Source: JAGLTA01 sp034660735
GTDB taxonomy: Bacteria; Patescibacteriota; Patescibacteriia; JAACEG01
DNA: 27,071 nucleotides
Assembly: GCA_034660735.1 (NCBI GenBank)
Contig: JAYEJQ010000008.1
Span: 1-27,071, forward strand
Direction: 5' to 3'
Shown: positions 1 to 6,511 of the stretch, piece after piece
Position numbering within the stretch: the first letter of the stretch is position 1
Layout of the letters: each line of letters starts with the position of its first letter
The notes under the pieces: model-generated
Databases searched by the model: none
Seen by the model: the letters and a program-made list of their open reading frames with translations, nothing else
Told to the model about the DNA's origin: nothing
Position numbers and translations under genes: made by a program

Positions 1-232
1 AAATGTTGGTGTTTTGAATGTTGAAGAAATTGATATAATATTAAAAAATCTTGTATATGAGAATAAAATAAAAGAAATATTTTTTTCAGGTAGAAATGAT
101 TTATATAATTTAGCAGGTCATTTTTCTTCTATTGAAAATACTTACGATGAAAATTTTTATTTTGATAAAACGAAATTAAATATAGCAAAAAATATCATTA
201 AAAGTTTTAAATTTATTGATATCAAAAAATAA
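1..232 (+). CDS. 3' end of an unidentified gene (partial)
   Basis: The reading frame is open from the left edge of the window to a TAA at 230-232, so this is probably the C-terminal part of a gene that starts outside. A TTG at 14 could serve as a start, but nothing like a ribosome binding site precedes it. The visible ~76 residues are rich in Asn, Lys, Ile and Phe and look like a soluble mixed helix/strand protein. I do not recognise a family and see no motif. A purely random AT-rich open frame cannot be excluded. Confidence 0.4.
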   Translation, partial: NVGVLNVEEIDIILKNLVYENKIKEIFFSGRNDLYNLAGHFSSIENTYDENFYFDKTKLNIAKNIIKSFKFIDIKK

Positions 233-313
233 AAATCAAATTTTTTCTTTCCCAAAAGATGAATTTTTTTAAAAAAAATAAAAAGATTTATCTCATAGAA
301 AAGAAAACTTTTC

Positions 314-319
314 TATAAT
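314..319 (+). promoter_or_regulatory. possible -10 box (TATAAT) ahead of the CHAP gene leader
   Basis: A perfect TATAAT lies about 120 bases before the CHAP gene start and just upstream of the hairpin and mini-ORF leader. No convincing -35 is seen at the right distance (291-296 is TCTCAT). In such AT-rich DNA a lone -10 match is weak evidence. Confidence 0.3.
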
Positions 320-371
320 AAAGAACAACCAAAAAAATAAAAAGGAGGTGGTTAAAATGTTCTTTAAGTAA
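320..371 (+). promoter_or_regulatory. leader with strong Shine-Dalgarno, 4-codon mini-ORF and hairpin
   Basis: AAAGGAGGTGG at 341-351 is a near-perfect complement of the 16S rRNA 3' end. The ATG at 357-359 opens a four-codon frame (Met-Phe-Phe-Lys) that stops at 369-371. AAAGAAC at 320-326 pairs with GTTCTTT at 359-365, and AACC/GGTT add inner pairs, so the Shine-Dalgarno sits in the loop and the mini-ORF start in the 3' arm. The CHAP gene begins 70 bases later with its own weaker site. A translated leader that controls the downstream gene is possible; it could also be the remains of a longer gene start. The sequence features are clear, the function is inferred. Confidence 0.4.
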
Positions 372-440
372 AATTGTTGGCAAAAATGTAGTTCATTGAA
401 AATTAATAAATTCAAAACACAGAAACGAGAGGAAAATATA

Positions 441-1952
441 ATGATTAAAAAACTAATTCTTGCTGTATTTGTTATTGGAACTTTTATTTGTTTTATCAGT
501 GAAAGTTCTGCGGTTGAGTATTGCTGTGGATTAAATTCGCCAGGCAATCCTTTTGTGTGCGGTCCACATGACAATAATCCAAATAGATATGGAAATTGTA
601 CTTGGTATGCGGCTTATAAACGCCCGGATGTAACTCCTCCTTGCTTGGGCAATGCATCATCATGGTTTGATCAGGCAAATAATGGAGGCTTATCAACTGG
701 ACAAATTCCGTCTGTTGGCAGTATTGTTGTTTTTAATTGGTATAACAATAATAATGTTAATATTGGACATGTTGCTTATGTTGAGCAAGTCAATAGTGAT
801 AATTCGTTTAATATTACTGAGATGGGTTGGAATTCCTGGGATTGTGTTCATACGAATACTTATAAAAAGGGCGGAAATGAATTAGGTGGCATTATAGGCT
901 TTATTTATTACCCGCATCATCAAGTCCTCAAGTTCTCCGATTCGTCAGACTGCTATCTGCAGTCCAACGGTCAACTTTGGCCAATTTCAAGCGAGCAAGT
1001 GTATTCTTACCTTGGTTTCACTTATGATGATTGTAATTTTGTCGCGAACTGGGATTATCTGACTGAGTTTGACGCTTCGCAACGAGGCAATTATGTTATT
1101 CGACAAGAAACGATTCTGTCACTCAGCAACCCATCAATAGGTAAAAATATCGCCTACAGAGTTATTGAAAAAGTTGGACCGTATGTCTGTTCGTCAATGT
1201 ATGTTGACCCGACAAAAATATATTTGTTCGGCGACGACAATCAATTTCACCATATCGCTAACGAGCAAATCTATTACGACTTGGGTTATTCTGACGATTG
1301 GGACGATGTCGTGGAAATTTCGCCAGATCTTTTTATGCTTTATGGCGAAAGTTACGCCATCAATAATACTGGCGACGCTTTATGGATAAGTTCGTCTTAC
1401 GCCGTGTCGGTTCCGTTGTCCTCAAATAACTGGACATACAGAGTTGGACACGCTTTTTCAGATTCAATTTTTGGCGGTGGCGAAAACGCGACCATCAAAT
1501 ATCAAGGACAAGAAGTTTCCTTACTCCAGGCAATAAACAACGGCTGGATTTACTATAAAGCCTATTGCTACGACAATGTTTCATTTTATGATTTTGAAAT
1601 CGCGTATGGGCAGTTTGTTCCAGGTAATCAATATTTCATCTACTCTTTTGTCTCGGGCGCGGAGTTTGCGCTTTATGGTTCTTTTGAATCTGTTGATGAC
1701 AAGCAGTCCGTCCAAGATATGGACAGTATTGCCGAAAACGACAGCAGATTTTTGTTCAAAGAATTGTACAGTTTGGAAATTGTTCCAGACTGGAGCCCGT
1801 ATTGGACGCTCAGGGTGATGGCTTATCAGGTTTCACCATCATCTCATGCGTGGTTCAACCACGCAACAAGCGTGTCAGATTCGTCTATCCGTTATGTGGC
1901 ATATCGCGACCCAGATACGGGTCAATGGACGAATTGGCAGAGAATTTATTAA
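441..1952 (+). CDS. secreted CHAP-domain peptidoglycan hydrolase with repeat modules
   Basis: The protein has 503 residues from the ATG at 441, chosen because GAGAGGA lies just upstream and a signal peptide follows (KK, a hydrophobic core to about residue 20, cleavage near SSA-V at 24/25). Residues ~48-157 are a CHAP amidase/endopeptidase domain: Cys53 in GNCTWYA and His110 in GHVAYVE are the expected catalytic pair. Residues ~164-222 and ~255-310 are two copies of a ~55-residue module (Y-L...G-Q...I...EQ-Y..LG...DDW..V) like the surface-protein modules often seen in Patescibacteria. The last ~180 residues are not recognised and end in an aromatic-rich segment. The product should cleave cell-wall peptides, of its own wall or of a partner cell. 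Base composition changes inside the gene: the CHAP half is AT-rich, the part after ~920 is visibly richer in GC, suggesting a composite origin. A terminator follows. Confidence 0.85.
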   Translation: MIKKLILAVFVIGTFICFISESSAVEYCCGLNSPGNPFVCGPHDNNPNRYGNCTWYAAYKRPDVTPPCLGNASSWFDQANNGGLSTGQIPSVGSIVVFNWYNNNNVNIGHVAYVEQVNSDNSFNITEMGWNSWDCVHTNTYKKGGNELGGIIGFIYYPHHQVLKFSDSSDCYLQSNGQLWPISSEQVYSYLGFTYDDCNFVANWDYLTEFDASQRGNYVIRQETILSLSNPSIGKNIAYRVIEKVGPYVCSSMYVDPTKIYLFGDDNQFHHIANEQIYYDLGYSDDWDDVVEISPDLFMLYGESYAINNTGDALWISSSYAVSVPLSSNNWTYRVGHAFSDSIFGGGENATIKYQGQEVSLLQAINNGWIYYKAYCYDNVSFYDFEIAYGQFVPGNQYFIYSFVSGAEFALYGSFESVDDKQSVQDMDSIAENDSRFLFKELYSLEIVPDWSPYWTLRVMAYQVSPSSHAWFNHATSVSDSSIRYVAYRDPDTGQWTNWQRIY

Positions 1953-1998
1953 ATTTTGATTTTTAAAATTTAATTTTTTAACATAACAATTTTACAGC

Positions 1999-2030
1999 CG
2001 GCAAGGCTTTTTTAGTTTGCCGATTTTTCT
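1999..2030 (+). terminator. terminator after the CHAP gene
   Basis: CGGCAA at 1999-2004 pairs with TTGCCG at 2017-2022 and is followed by ATTTTTCTTT. It lies 47 bases after the CHAP stop codon. A shorter alternative hairpin (AGCC-GGCAA-GGCT followed by T residues) overlaps it. Confidence 0.55.
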
Positions 2031-2038
2031 TTGGGTTT

Positions 2039-2133
2039 TTACAGTATAAGATTAACCCTGTCCATTATTTTTTGCGCGGATGTTAAATTGTCGTCGCTGT
2101 AAATAATCAAAAATATTTTGACGATTAAATAGA
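2039..2133 (-). pseudogene. duplicated C-terminal fragment of the adjacent plsC-like gene
   Basis: Positions 2036-2103 repeat 2227-2294, the 3' end of the neighbouring acyltransferase gene, with a constant offset of 191 bases. Read on the minus strand the fragment encodes YSDDNLTSAQKIMDRVNLIL and a stop, against YSDDNLTAAQKIMDRVNAML in the intact gene. The frame and most residues are kept. Upstream of this the resemblance breaks up: GTCAAAATA is shared but the stretch between it and YSDD differs and is shorter. This is best read as the remains of a second acyltransferase copy, largely deleted, or of a partial tandem duplication. The two clearly amino-acid-changing differences show it is not a recent copy. 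Confidence 0.6.
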
Positions 2134-2229
2134 ATAGGATGCTAATTTAATTTTAGTCAAAGAAAAAGGGTATATCAAAGAAAAAAAATATTCGGTTTAT
2201 TCCCGCTATGAATTTTGTCGGCAGAATTT

Positions 2230-2868
2230 TTACAGCATAGCATTAACCCTGTCCATTATTTTTTGCGCCGCCGTTAAATTGTCGTCGCTGTAATCAGCGA
2301 CATCGTTAAAATAGAATGGTTTGCCGATTTTTATTTTGACGAAACATTTTTTTGAAAAAACTTTTTTGAAATCTAATCCTTTCTTTCCATTTACTCCATC
2401 GCTTCCAAATAGAGCCATTGGCAAAATAGGCAGATTATATTTTTTCGCCAAATAACCAATGCCTTGCTTCGCTTTTAATTGTTTTCCGTCTTTTGGAAAA
2501 GTGCCTTCGGGAAAAATTAATATATTTTTTCCATTTTTGATAAATTGTTCAGTGTTTGATAAAGTTTTTTTTAAATCGCCTTTTTTTAAATGAAGCGGAT
2601 AACCGCCGAATAATTTGACAATAGGATAAACTTTTATCCATTCAGGCTTTATCATATATCGGAAATTTGTTTTTAAAAAATGCAAAAATGGGATAGCGTC
2701 GCAAAGCAAAAAAGCATCAAGAAATCCGCGATGGTTGGCAATAACAAAATATTGTTTTTTTTTAATCAATTTTAAATTTTTTTTCCCTTCAACTTGAAAA
2801 TGTAAAAAAAGATTAGCAATTATTATAGTTACTATATAAATTATTTTTTGAAAAAAATATATAAGCAT
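2230..2868 (-). CDS. plsC: 1-acylglycerol-3-phosphate acyltransferase (PlsC family)
   Basis: The protein has 212 residues. It carries the acyltransferase signature NHRGFLD (His46 and Asp51 of the HX4D catalytic motif) and FPEGT (EGT at 121-123) that binds the phosphate of the acceptor. An N-terminal hydrophobic stretch (residues ~4-25) should hold it at the inner face of the membrane. The family acylates lysophosphatidic acid to phosphatidic acid in phospholipid synthesis, although in host-dependent Patescibacteria the real substrate may be scavenged lipid. The ATG at 2866-2868 is used; no good Shine-Dalgarno is seen. A degenerate copy of its 3' end follows at 2039-2133 and a foldback repeat starts 20 bases upstream of its start. 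Confidence 0.85.
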   Translation of the reverse strand: MLIYFFQKIIYIVTIIIANLFLHFQVEGKKNLKLIKKKQYFVIANHRGFLDAFLLCDAIPFLHFLKTNFRYMIKPEWIKVYPIVKLFGGYPLHLKKGDLKKTLSNTEQFIKNGKNILIFPEGTFPKDGKQLKAKQGIGYLAKKYNLPILPMALFGSDGVNGKKGLDFKKVFSKKCFVKIKIGKPFYFNDVADYSDDNLTAAQKIMDRVNAML

Positions 2869-2888
2869 CAGTTATCTTTTTTATTGAT

Positions 2889-3049
2889 TAGACTTGTCGC
2901 ATAATAAATTTTGTAGCGAGATTTTCAAATTTTGAGGCAAATGTTTCATCCCCCCTCTCGCGAGAAGGGGGATGGAAAATTTGACCAAAATATGCCTGTC
3001 CGCCTTTGGAGGAGAAATCGCAATAAAAAGTTATTATGCGACAAGTCTA
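2889..3049. repeat. MITE-like foldback element, copy 1
   Basis: The element is bounded by a perfect 19-bp inverted repeat: TAGACTTGTCGCATAATAA at 2889-2907 and its complement at 3031-3049. A central strong hairpin is built from CATCCCCC (2948-2955) and GGGGGATG (2967-2974) around a TCTCGCGAGA loop. Copy 2 at 8550-8715 has the same ends, the same central hairpin and the same order of inner blocks. There is no coding capacity, so any movement would need a transposase supplied elsewhere. No convincing target-site duplication is visible apart from the TA at the ends. Confidence 0.7.
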
Positions 3050-3106
3050 TTATATTAATTTTTATTATAGCAAAAAAAATAAACTTGTTAAATAAAAATA
3101 AGGGTA

Positions 3107-3134
3107 TAGACTATTTTTATATTATTAGTATAAT
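3107..3134 (+). promoter_or_regulatory. possible promoter of the tyrA-like gene
   Basis: TATAAT at 3129-3134 has a weak -35 (TAGACT, 3107-3112) 16 bases upstream. It lies 45 bases before the start codon. Confidence 0.3.
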
Positions 3135-3178
3135 TTATATATCTGAATAAAATATTACAAACAAAGAAAATTTATTTT

Positions 3179-4213
3179 ATGCAAAATAAACTAAATATAC
3201 AGATAGGCATCATCGGTTTTGGGAGGTTTGGAGTTTTAATAGCAAGCGTTTTAAAAAAATCCGCAAACGTTAAAGTTTATCATTACAAGGAGAGCGATGA
3301 AATTTTAGAAAAAACAAAAATCATTGGCGTTGAACTCGCGGACTTTAAGACAGTCGCAGGCAGTGATATTGTTATTATAGCAACTCCAATTTCAAAAACA
3401 GAAAAAATTATCAAACAGGCGGCAAAATATGTTAAAGATGGCGCTTTAGTTATTGATGTCTGTTCGGTGAAAATTTATCCGTGTAAATGGTTGAAAAAAT
3501 ATATACCGAAGACAGTCGGAATTATGGGAACGCATCCAATGTTTGGGTCTATTACAACGAATTTTGATTTAAAAAAACAAAAATGGGATTTGAGAAATAA
3601 GCAAATCGTTTTATGCCCTTTGCGGATTAAGAAAAAAAATTTGCGAAAAGTAAAAATTTTTTTAACTGATTTAGGATTGAAAGTTATTGAAACTTTACCA
3701 AAAAATCATGATAAACAGAACGCTGTAACTTTAAGTCTTGTTCATTTTTTAGGGCGATCGCTTTGGCAGGCGGGAATTAGAAATCAGGAAATTTATACCC
3801 CTGGATTTTCCGATTTGCTAAAAATTTATCGCCATACTACAGGCGACAGTTGGGATCTATTTTACGATATGAATAATTACAATCCTTATGCTAAAAAAAT
3901 CCGCGAAAAATTTTTCAGCGGATGCGATTTTATTGAGGAAAAAATTGAAAAAGCAGCAGCGCCAAACGATTTTCAATTTGTCCGCAATATGATTGATAAT
4001 ATTGATGACAAAATTATCAAATTGATGAATGAAAGATTTAAGTATGTGGATCAAATGGGGAAAATTAAAAAAAAAATTGGAATGCGGGTGATTGATAAAA
4101 AGCGGGAAGACGAAATTATTAAAGGGAAAATAACGCAGTCAAATTTTAGCCCAAATTTTATAAAAAAATTATATAAGCTGATTTTCAGCGAAGCATATAA
4201 AAAGGAAGCGTAA
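3179..4213 (+). CDS. tyrA: prephenate dehydrogenase-chorismate mutase fusion
   Basis: The protein has 344 residues. Residues 1-~260 are a TyrA-type dehydrogenase: a Rossmann nucleotide motif GFGRFG at 13-18, the HPMFG motif, and the segment LVHFLGRSLWQAG. Residues ~265-344 look like an AroQ-type chorismate mutase (R..ID.ID..I..L..ER..Y...I...K, then VIDKKRED). Together these would convert chorismate to prephenate and then to 4-hydroxyphenylpyruvate. The order, dehydrogenase first and mutase last, is the reverse of the enterobacterial T-protein and is like the start of the archaeal TyrA-AroQ-PheA proteins. No other aromatic pathway gene is near. It has its own terminator, so it seems to be a single-gene unit. 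The substrate is assigned by family only; arogenate is possible. Confidence 0.8.
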   Translation: MQNKLNIQIGIIGFGRFGVLIASVLKKSANVKVYHYKESDEILEKTKIIGVELADFKTVAGSDIVIIATPISKTEKIIKQAAKYVKDGALVIDVCSVKIYPCKWLKKYIPKTVGIMGTHPMFGSITTNFDLKKQKWDLRNKQIVLCPLRIKKKNLRKVKIFLTDLGLKVIETLPKNHDKQNAVTLSLVHFLGRSLWQAGIRNQEIYTPGFSDLLKIYRHTTGDSWDLFYDMNNYNPYAKKIREKFFSGCDFIEEKIEKAAAPNDFQFVRNMIDNIDDKIIKLMNERFKYVDQMGKIKKKIGMRVIDKKREDEIIKGKITQSNFSPNFIKKLYKLIFSEAYKKEA

Positions 4214-4221
4214 TAAAAATA

Positions 4222-4250
4222 AAAAAACAGGCGCAGATAGCCTGTTTTTT
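4222..4250. terminator. bidirectional terminator between tyrA and tRNA-Leu
   Basis: AAAAAACAGGC (4222-4232) pairs with GCCTGTTTTTT (4240-4250) around a 7-base loop. The A-run and T-run make it usable on both strands, ending the tyrA-like gene on the plus strand and the convergent tRNA-Leu on the minus strand. Confidence 0.8.
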
Positions 4251-4258
4251 ATTGCGAG

Positions 4259-4342
4259 TGCCGCGGGAGGGAATCGAACCCTCACTCTGTTGCCAAAACG
4301 GGATTTTGAATCCCGCGCGTCTACCAGTTCCGCCACCGCGGC
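4259..4342 (-). tRNA. tRNA-Leu (anticodon CAA)
   Basis: The reverse complement folds as an 84-nt class II tRNA. The acceptor stem is GCCGCGG/CCGCGGC with A73, the D-arm has GGCGGAACTGGTAGAC, and the anticodon stem is CGGGA/TCCCG with loop TTCAAAA (CAA, reads UUG). There is a long variable arm, and the T-arm has GGTTCGATTCC. CCA is not encoded. Confidence 0.95.
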
Positions 4343-4375
4343 AAATCAATAATGATGGTAAGAATAATAAAACGG

Positions 4376-4418
4376 TCGGGCGGGAATCCCGCGCGTCTAC
4401 CAACTCCGCCACTGCAAC
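4376..4418 (-). pseudogene. broken tRNA-Leu (5' half only)
   Basis: On the minus strand TGGCGGAGTTGGTAGACGCG, followed by CGGGATTC, matches the intact tRNA-Leu 70 bases downstream from the D-arm into the anticodon stem. It then diverges after GATTC into CCGCCCGACCG. The anticodon, variable arm and T-arm are missing. Since GATTC occurs in both the anticodon arm and the T-loop of this tRNA type, a deletion between these short direct repeats would explain the join. The 5' side runs into a sequence equal to the end of the foldback element. Confidence 0.6.
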
Positions 4419-4425
4419 AAGTCTA
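4414..4425. repeat. isolated end of the foldback element
   Basis: GCAACAAGTCTA equals the outermost 12 bases of the foldback element end (complement of the left end of the copy at 8550). It abuts the broken tRNA-Leu. With only 12 bases it could be chance, but the position at a breakpoint is suggestive. Confidence 0.35.
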
Positions 4426-4531
4426 TTATTAAAATGTTATAACAATTTTCTTGAATTGTCAAAAAGTTAAAAATATATTATAATATTAAATGAAAGATTT
4501 ATTTATTTTATAGATTATAAAATATAAAAAT

Positions 4532-4718
4532 ATTGTCATCCTGAATCCACGCAATGTCATTCCGCCCCGCTGCTCGCGAGCGGCGGGGTCGGAATCTGTC
4601 GCTACTATTCACTATATTATGATTAATATTGATAAAACTTAAATATTATAGTTTCTTTTATTGAGTAATATTTAGTTATCAACATACACAGATCCTAAAA
4701 TAAATTCAGGATGACAAT
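4532..4718. repeat. second type of inverted-repeat element upstream of parA
   Basis: ATTGTCATCCTGAAT at 4532-4546 is perfectly complementary to 4704-4718, giving a 187-bp element. Inside, 4559-4595 forms a GC-rich hairpin (ATTCCG-CCCCGC ... GCGGGG-T-CGGAAT) centred on CTCGCGAG, the same centre seen in the foldback elements. No coding capacity is seen. The TGTCATCCTGA type of end is common among dispersed bacterial repeats. The rest of 4343-4744 holds only the broken tRNA and AT-rich DNA. Confidence 0.6.
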
Positions 4719-4744
4719 AGATAGAATTTGAAAATTATTTTTTT

Positions 4745-5506
4745 ATGATAATTTCAGTTGTTAATCAAAAAGGCGGAGTTGGCAAAACAACTACTGCTGT
4801 CAATCTTTCTGCGTATTTGGCAAAGTTGGGAAAATTCTGTCTACTGGTTGATATTGATCCGCAGGCAAATGCTACCAGCGGTTTTGGTATTGGAGTTGGA
4901 GATGAAAATAACAGTATTTATGAAGTTTTAAATAAGCAGATTGATGTTAAGCAGGCGATTATGGATTCATTTATTCATACGCATAAAATTATTCCATCAT
5001 CGCAGCGGTTAGCGGGAGCCACGGTTGAGTTAGTCGGCTCTGATAATCGGGAGTTTGTTTTAAGCGAAAAAATATTAAGCATAAAAAATGATTTTGATTA
5101 TATAGTCATAGATTGTCCGCCATCGCTTGACTTATTGACCATCAACGGATTGGTCGCGTCTGATTTTGTTTTAATGCCAGTGCAGGCGGAATATTACGCG
5201 TTAGAAGGATTAGGCAGCCTGCTGAATACGGTTGATTTAATTAAAACAAATTTGAAGCCAAATTTAGAAATTTTAGGATCGGTAATTACGATGTATGATA
5301 AAAGAAACCGCCTTTCAAAAGATGTGATGAACGAGATGTATAAAAATTTTCCGCATCGAGTTTTTAGGTCTGTAATTCCGCGCAATATCCGTTTGACTGA
5401 AGCACCGAGTTATGGCAAGCCGATTCTAGATTACGACAAGAGGAGTAAAGGCGCTAAAGCGTACGAGCGGTTGGCGCGCGAGGTTATAGATTATTTTTCC
5501 GAATAA
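4745..5506 (+). CDS. parA: chromosome partitioning ATPase ParA (Soj)
   Basis: The protein has 253 residues, the usual length for chromosomal ParA/Soj. The deviant Walker A motif KGGVGKTT is at residues 9-16, LLVDIDPQANATSGFG contains the A' motif, and YIVIDCPPSLDLLT is the Walker B region. It dimerises with ATP, binds DNA non-specifically and is driven by ParB to move newly copied origins apart. parB follows after 25 bases, forming the usual operon. No Shine-Dalgarno is visible before the ATG. Confidence 0.95.
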   Translation: MIISVVNQKGGVGKTTTAVNLSAYLAKLGKFCLLVDIDPQANATSGFGIGVGDENNSIYEVLNKQIDVKQAIMDSFIHTHKIIPSSQRLAGATVELVGSDNREFVLSEKILSIKNDFDYIVIDCPPSLDLLTINGLVASDFVLMPVQAEYYALEGLGSLLNTVDLIKTNLKPNLEILGSVITMYDKRNRLSKDVMNEMYKNFPHRVFRSVIPRNIRLTEAPSYGKPILDYDKRSKGAKAYERLAREVIDYFSE

Positions 5507-5531
5507 TAAATTAAAAATAACAAAAAATTTT

Positions 5532-6401
5532 ATGATAAAAACAGGGGGACTTGGGAAAGGGCTTAGTTCTTTAATCCCTAAAAAACAAAAAATAGAAATT
5601 AAGAACGGAGATGAAAAAATTTCAGATGATAAAAATGTTGTTTTGTCGGTTGATATTAATTTAATTCGCGCGAACGATTATCAGCCGCGTGAAAATTTTA
5701 TTGATGATGATTTAGACAGTCTGTCTGCCTCAATAAAAGAACACGGAATTTTACAGCCACTTATTGTTAATTCTGAAAAAGGCGGAGTTTACGAATTGAT
5801 TGCTGGCGAAAGAAGGCTAAGAGCGGCAAAAAAGGCAGAGTTGGCGGAAGTTCCGATTATTATAAAAGAAGCTGATAATTTGAAAAAATTTCAATTGGCG
5901 CTGATTGAAAATATCCAGCGAGCGGATTTGAATCCGATTGAATTAGCAAAATCTTTCCAAAAATTAATTGATGAATTTGAAATGAGCCACAGCGATATCG
6001 CTAAGAAAATGGGAAAGAGCCGCCCAGCAATCACAAATATGTTGCGGCTTTTAAATTTGCCAAAAGAAATTCAAGGAGCGATAGCGGAGAAAAAAATAAA
6101 TTTCGCGCAAGCAAGAGCATTATCATCATTAAGTGAAAGCGAACAGACGAACCTATTCCGAAAAATGTTAAGCGGCAGATTAACTTCGCGAGAAGCAGAG
6201 ATGGAAGCAAAAAAAATTTCAGTAAAAAGCCACCAGAGAACAATAAAAAAAGATCCCAATATTGCCGCTAAAGAGGAAAAACTCCAGCAGGCGCTTGGGA
6301 CAAAAACGTTGATAAAACAGAGAGGCGGCAAAGGGAAAATTTTAATAGATTTTTATTCACAAGAAGAACTCTCTGCGATAGTGCGCAAGATTGCCAATTA
6401 A
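5532..6401 (+). CDS. parB: chromosome partitioning protein ParB (Spo0J)
   Basis: The protein has 289 residues. The N-terminal GGLGKGLSSLIP is the ParA-stimulating peptide typical of the family. The ParB/Srx nucleotide-binding domain follows with YELIAGERRLRAAKKA and ENIQRADLNPIE, then the helix-turn-helix SHSDIAKKMGKSRPAITNMLRL that reads the centromere site. The C-terminal segment with GKILIDFYSQEEL is the dimerisation domain. I found no classical parS (TGTTTCACGTGAAACA-like) site in the window. A 38-bp near-perfect palindrome lies 54 bases after the stop codon. Confidence 0.95.
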   Translation: MIKTGGLGKGLSSLIPKKQKIEIKNGDEKISDDKNVVLSVDINLIRANDYQPRENFIDDDLDSLSASIKEHGILQPLIVNSEKGGVYELIAGERRLRAAKKAELAEVPIIIKEADNLKKFQLALIENIQRADLNPIELAKSFQKLIDEFEMSHSDIAKKMGKSRPAITNMLRLLNLPKEIQGAIAEKKINFAQARALSSLSESEQTNLFRKMLSGRLTSREAEMEAKKISVKSHQRTIKKDPNIAAKEEKLQQALGTKTLIKQRGGKGKILIDFYSQEELSAIVRKIAN

Positions 6402-6454
6402 GTTTTTATAAAAAATAATTTAAAATTTATTTATATTTAATTTTATTAAGCATA

Positions 6455-6492
6455 TTTTTAGCAAAATATACGATCGTACATTTTGCTAAAAA
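6455..6492. repeat. 38-bp near-perfect palindrome downstream of parB
   Basis: The sequence is symmetric about 6473/6474: TTTTTAGCAAAAT on the left, TACGATCGTA in the centre, ATTTTGCTAAAAA on the right, with a single mismatched pair (6468 A, 6479 C). It lies between the convergent parB and glycosyltransferase genes. The stem begins with T and ends with A, and no good T-run follows directly, so it is a poor terminator. A protein-binding site is as likely. Confidence 0.6.
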
Positions 6493-6511
6493 ACTTATCT
6501 GTTTTTTTAAA

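Noticed and set aside
293..574. Open frame on the minus strand overlapping the CHAP leader and start
   Set aside because: It is antisense to the signal peptide and CHAP region, has no start signal and no recognisable motif.
2158..2291. Plus-strand open frame over the plsC tail repeat
   Set aside because: It lacks a start codon and its second half is antisense to plsC.
2932..3150. 72-codon open frame on the plus strand
   Set aside because: It runs through the central hairpin and right end of the foldback element; composition is not protein-like.
4185..4470. Open frames on both strands over the tRNA region
   Set aside because: They translate tRNA-Leu and its broken copy; such frames are a known false gene type.
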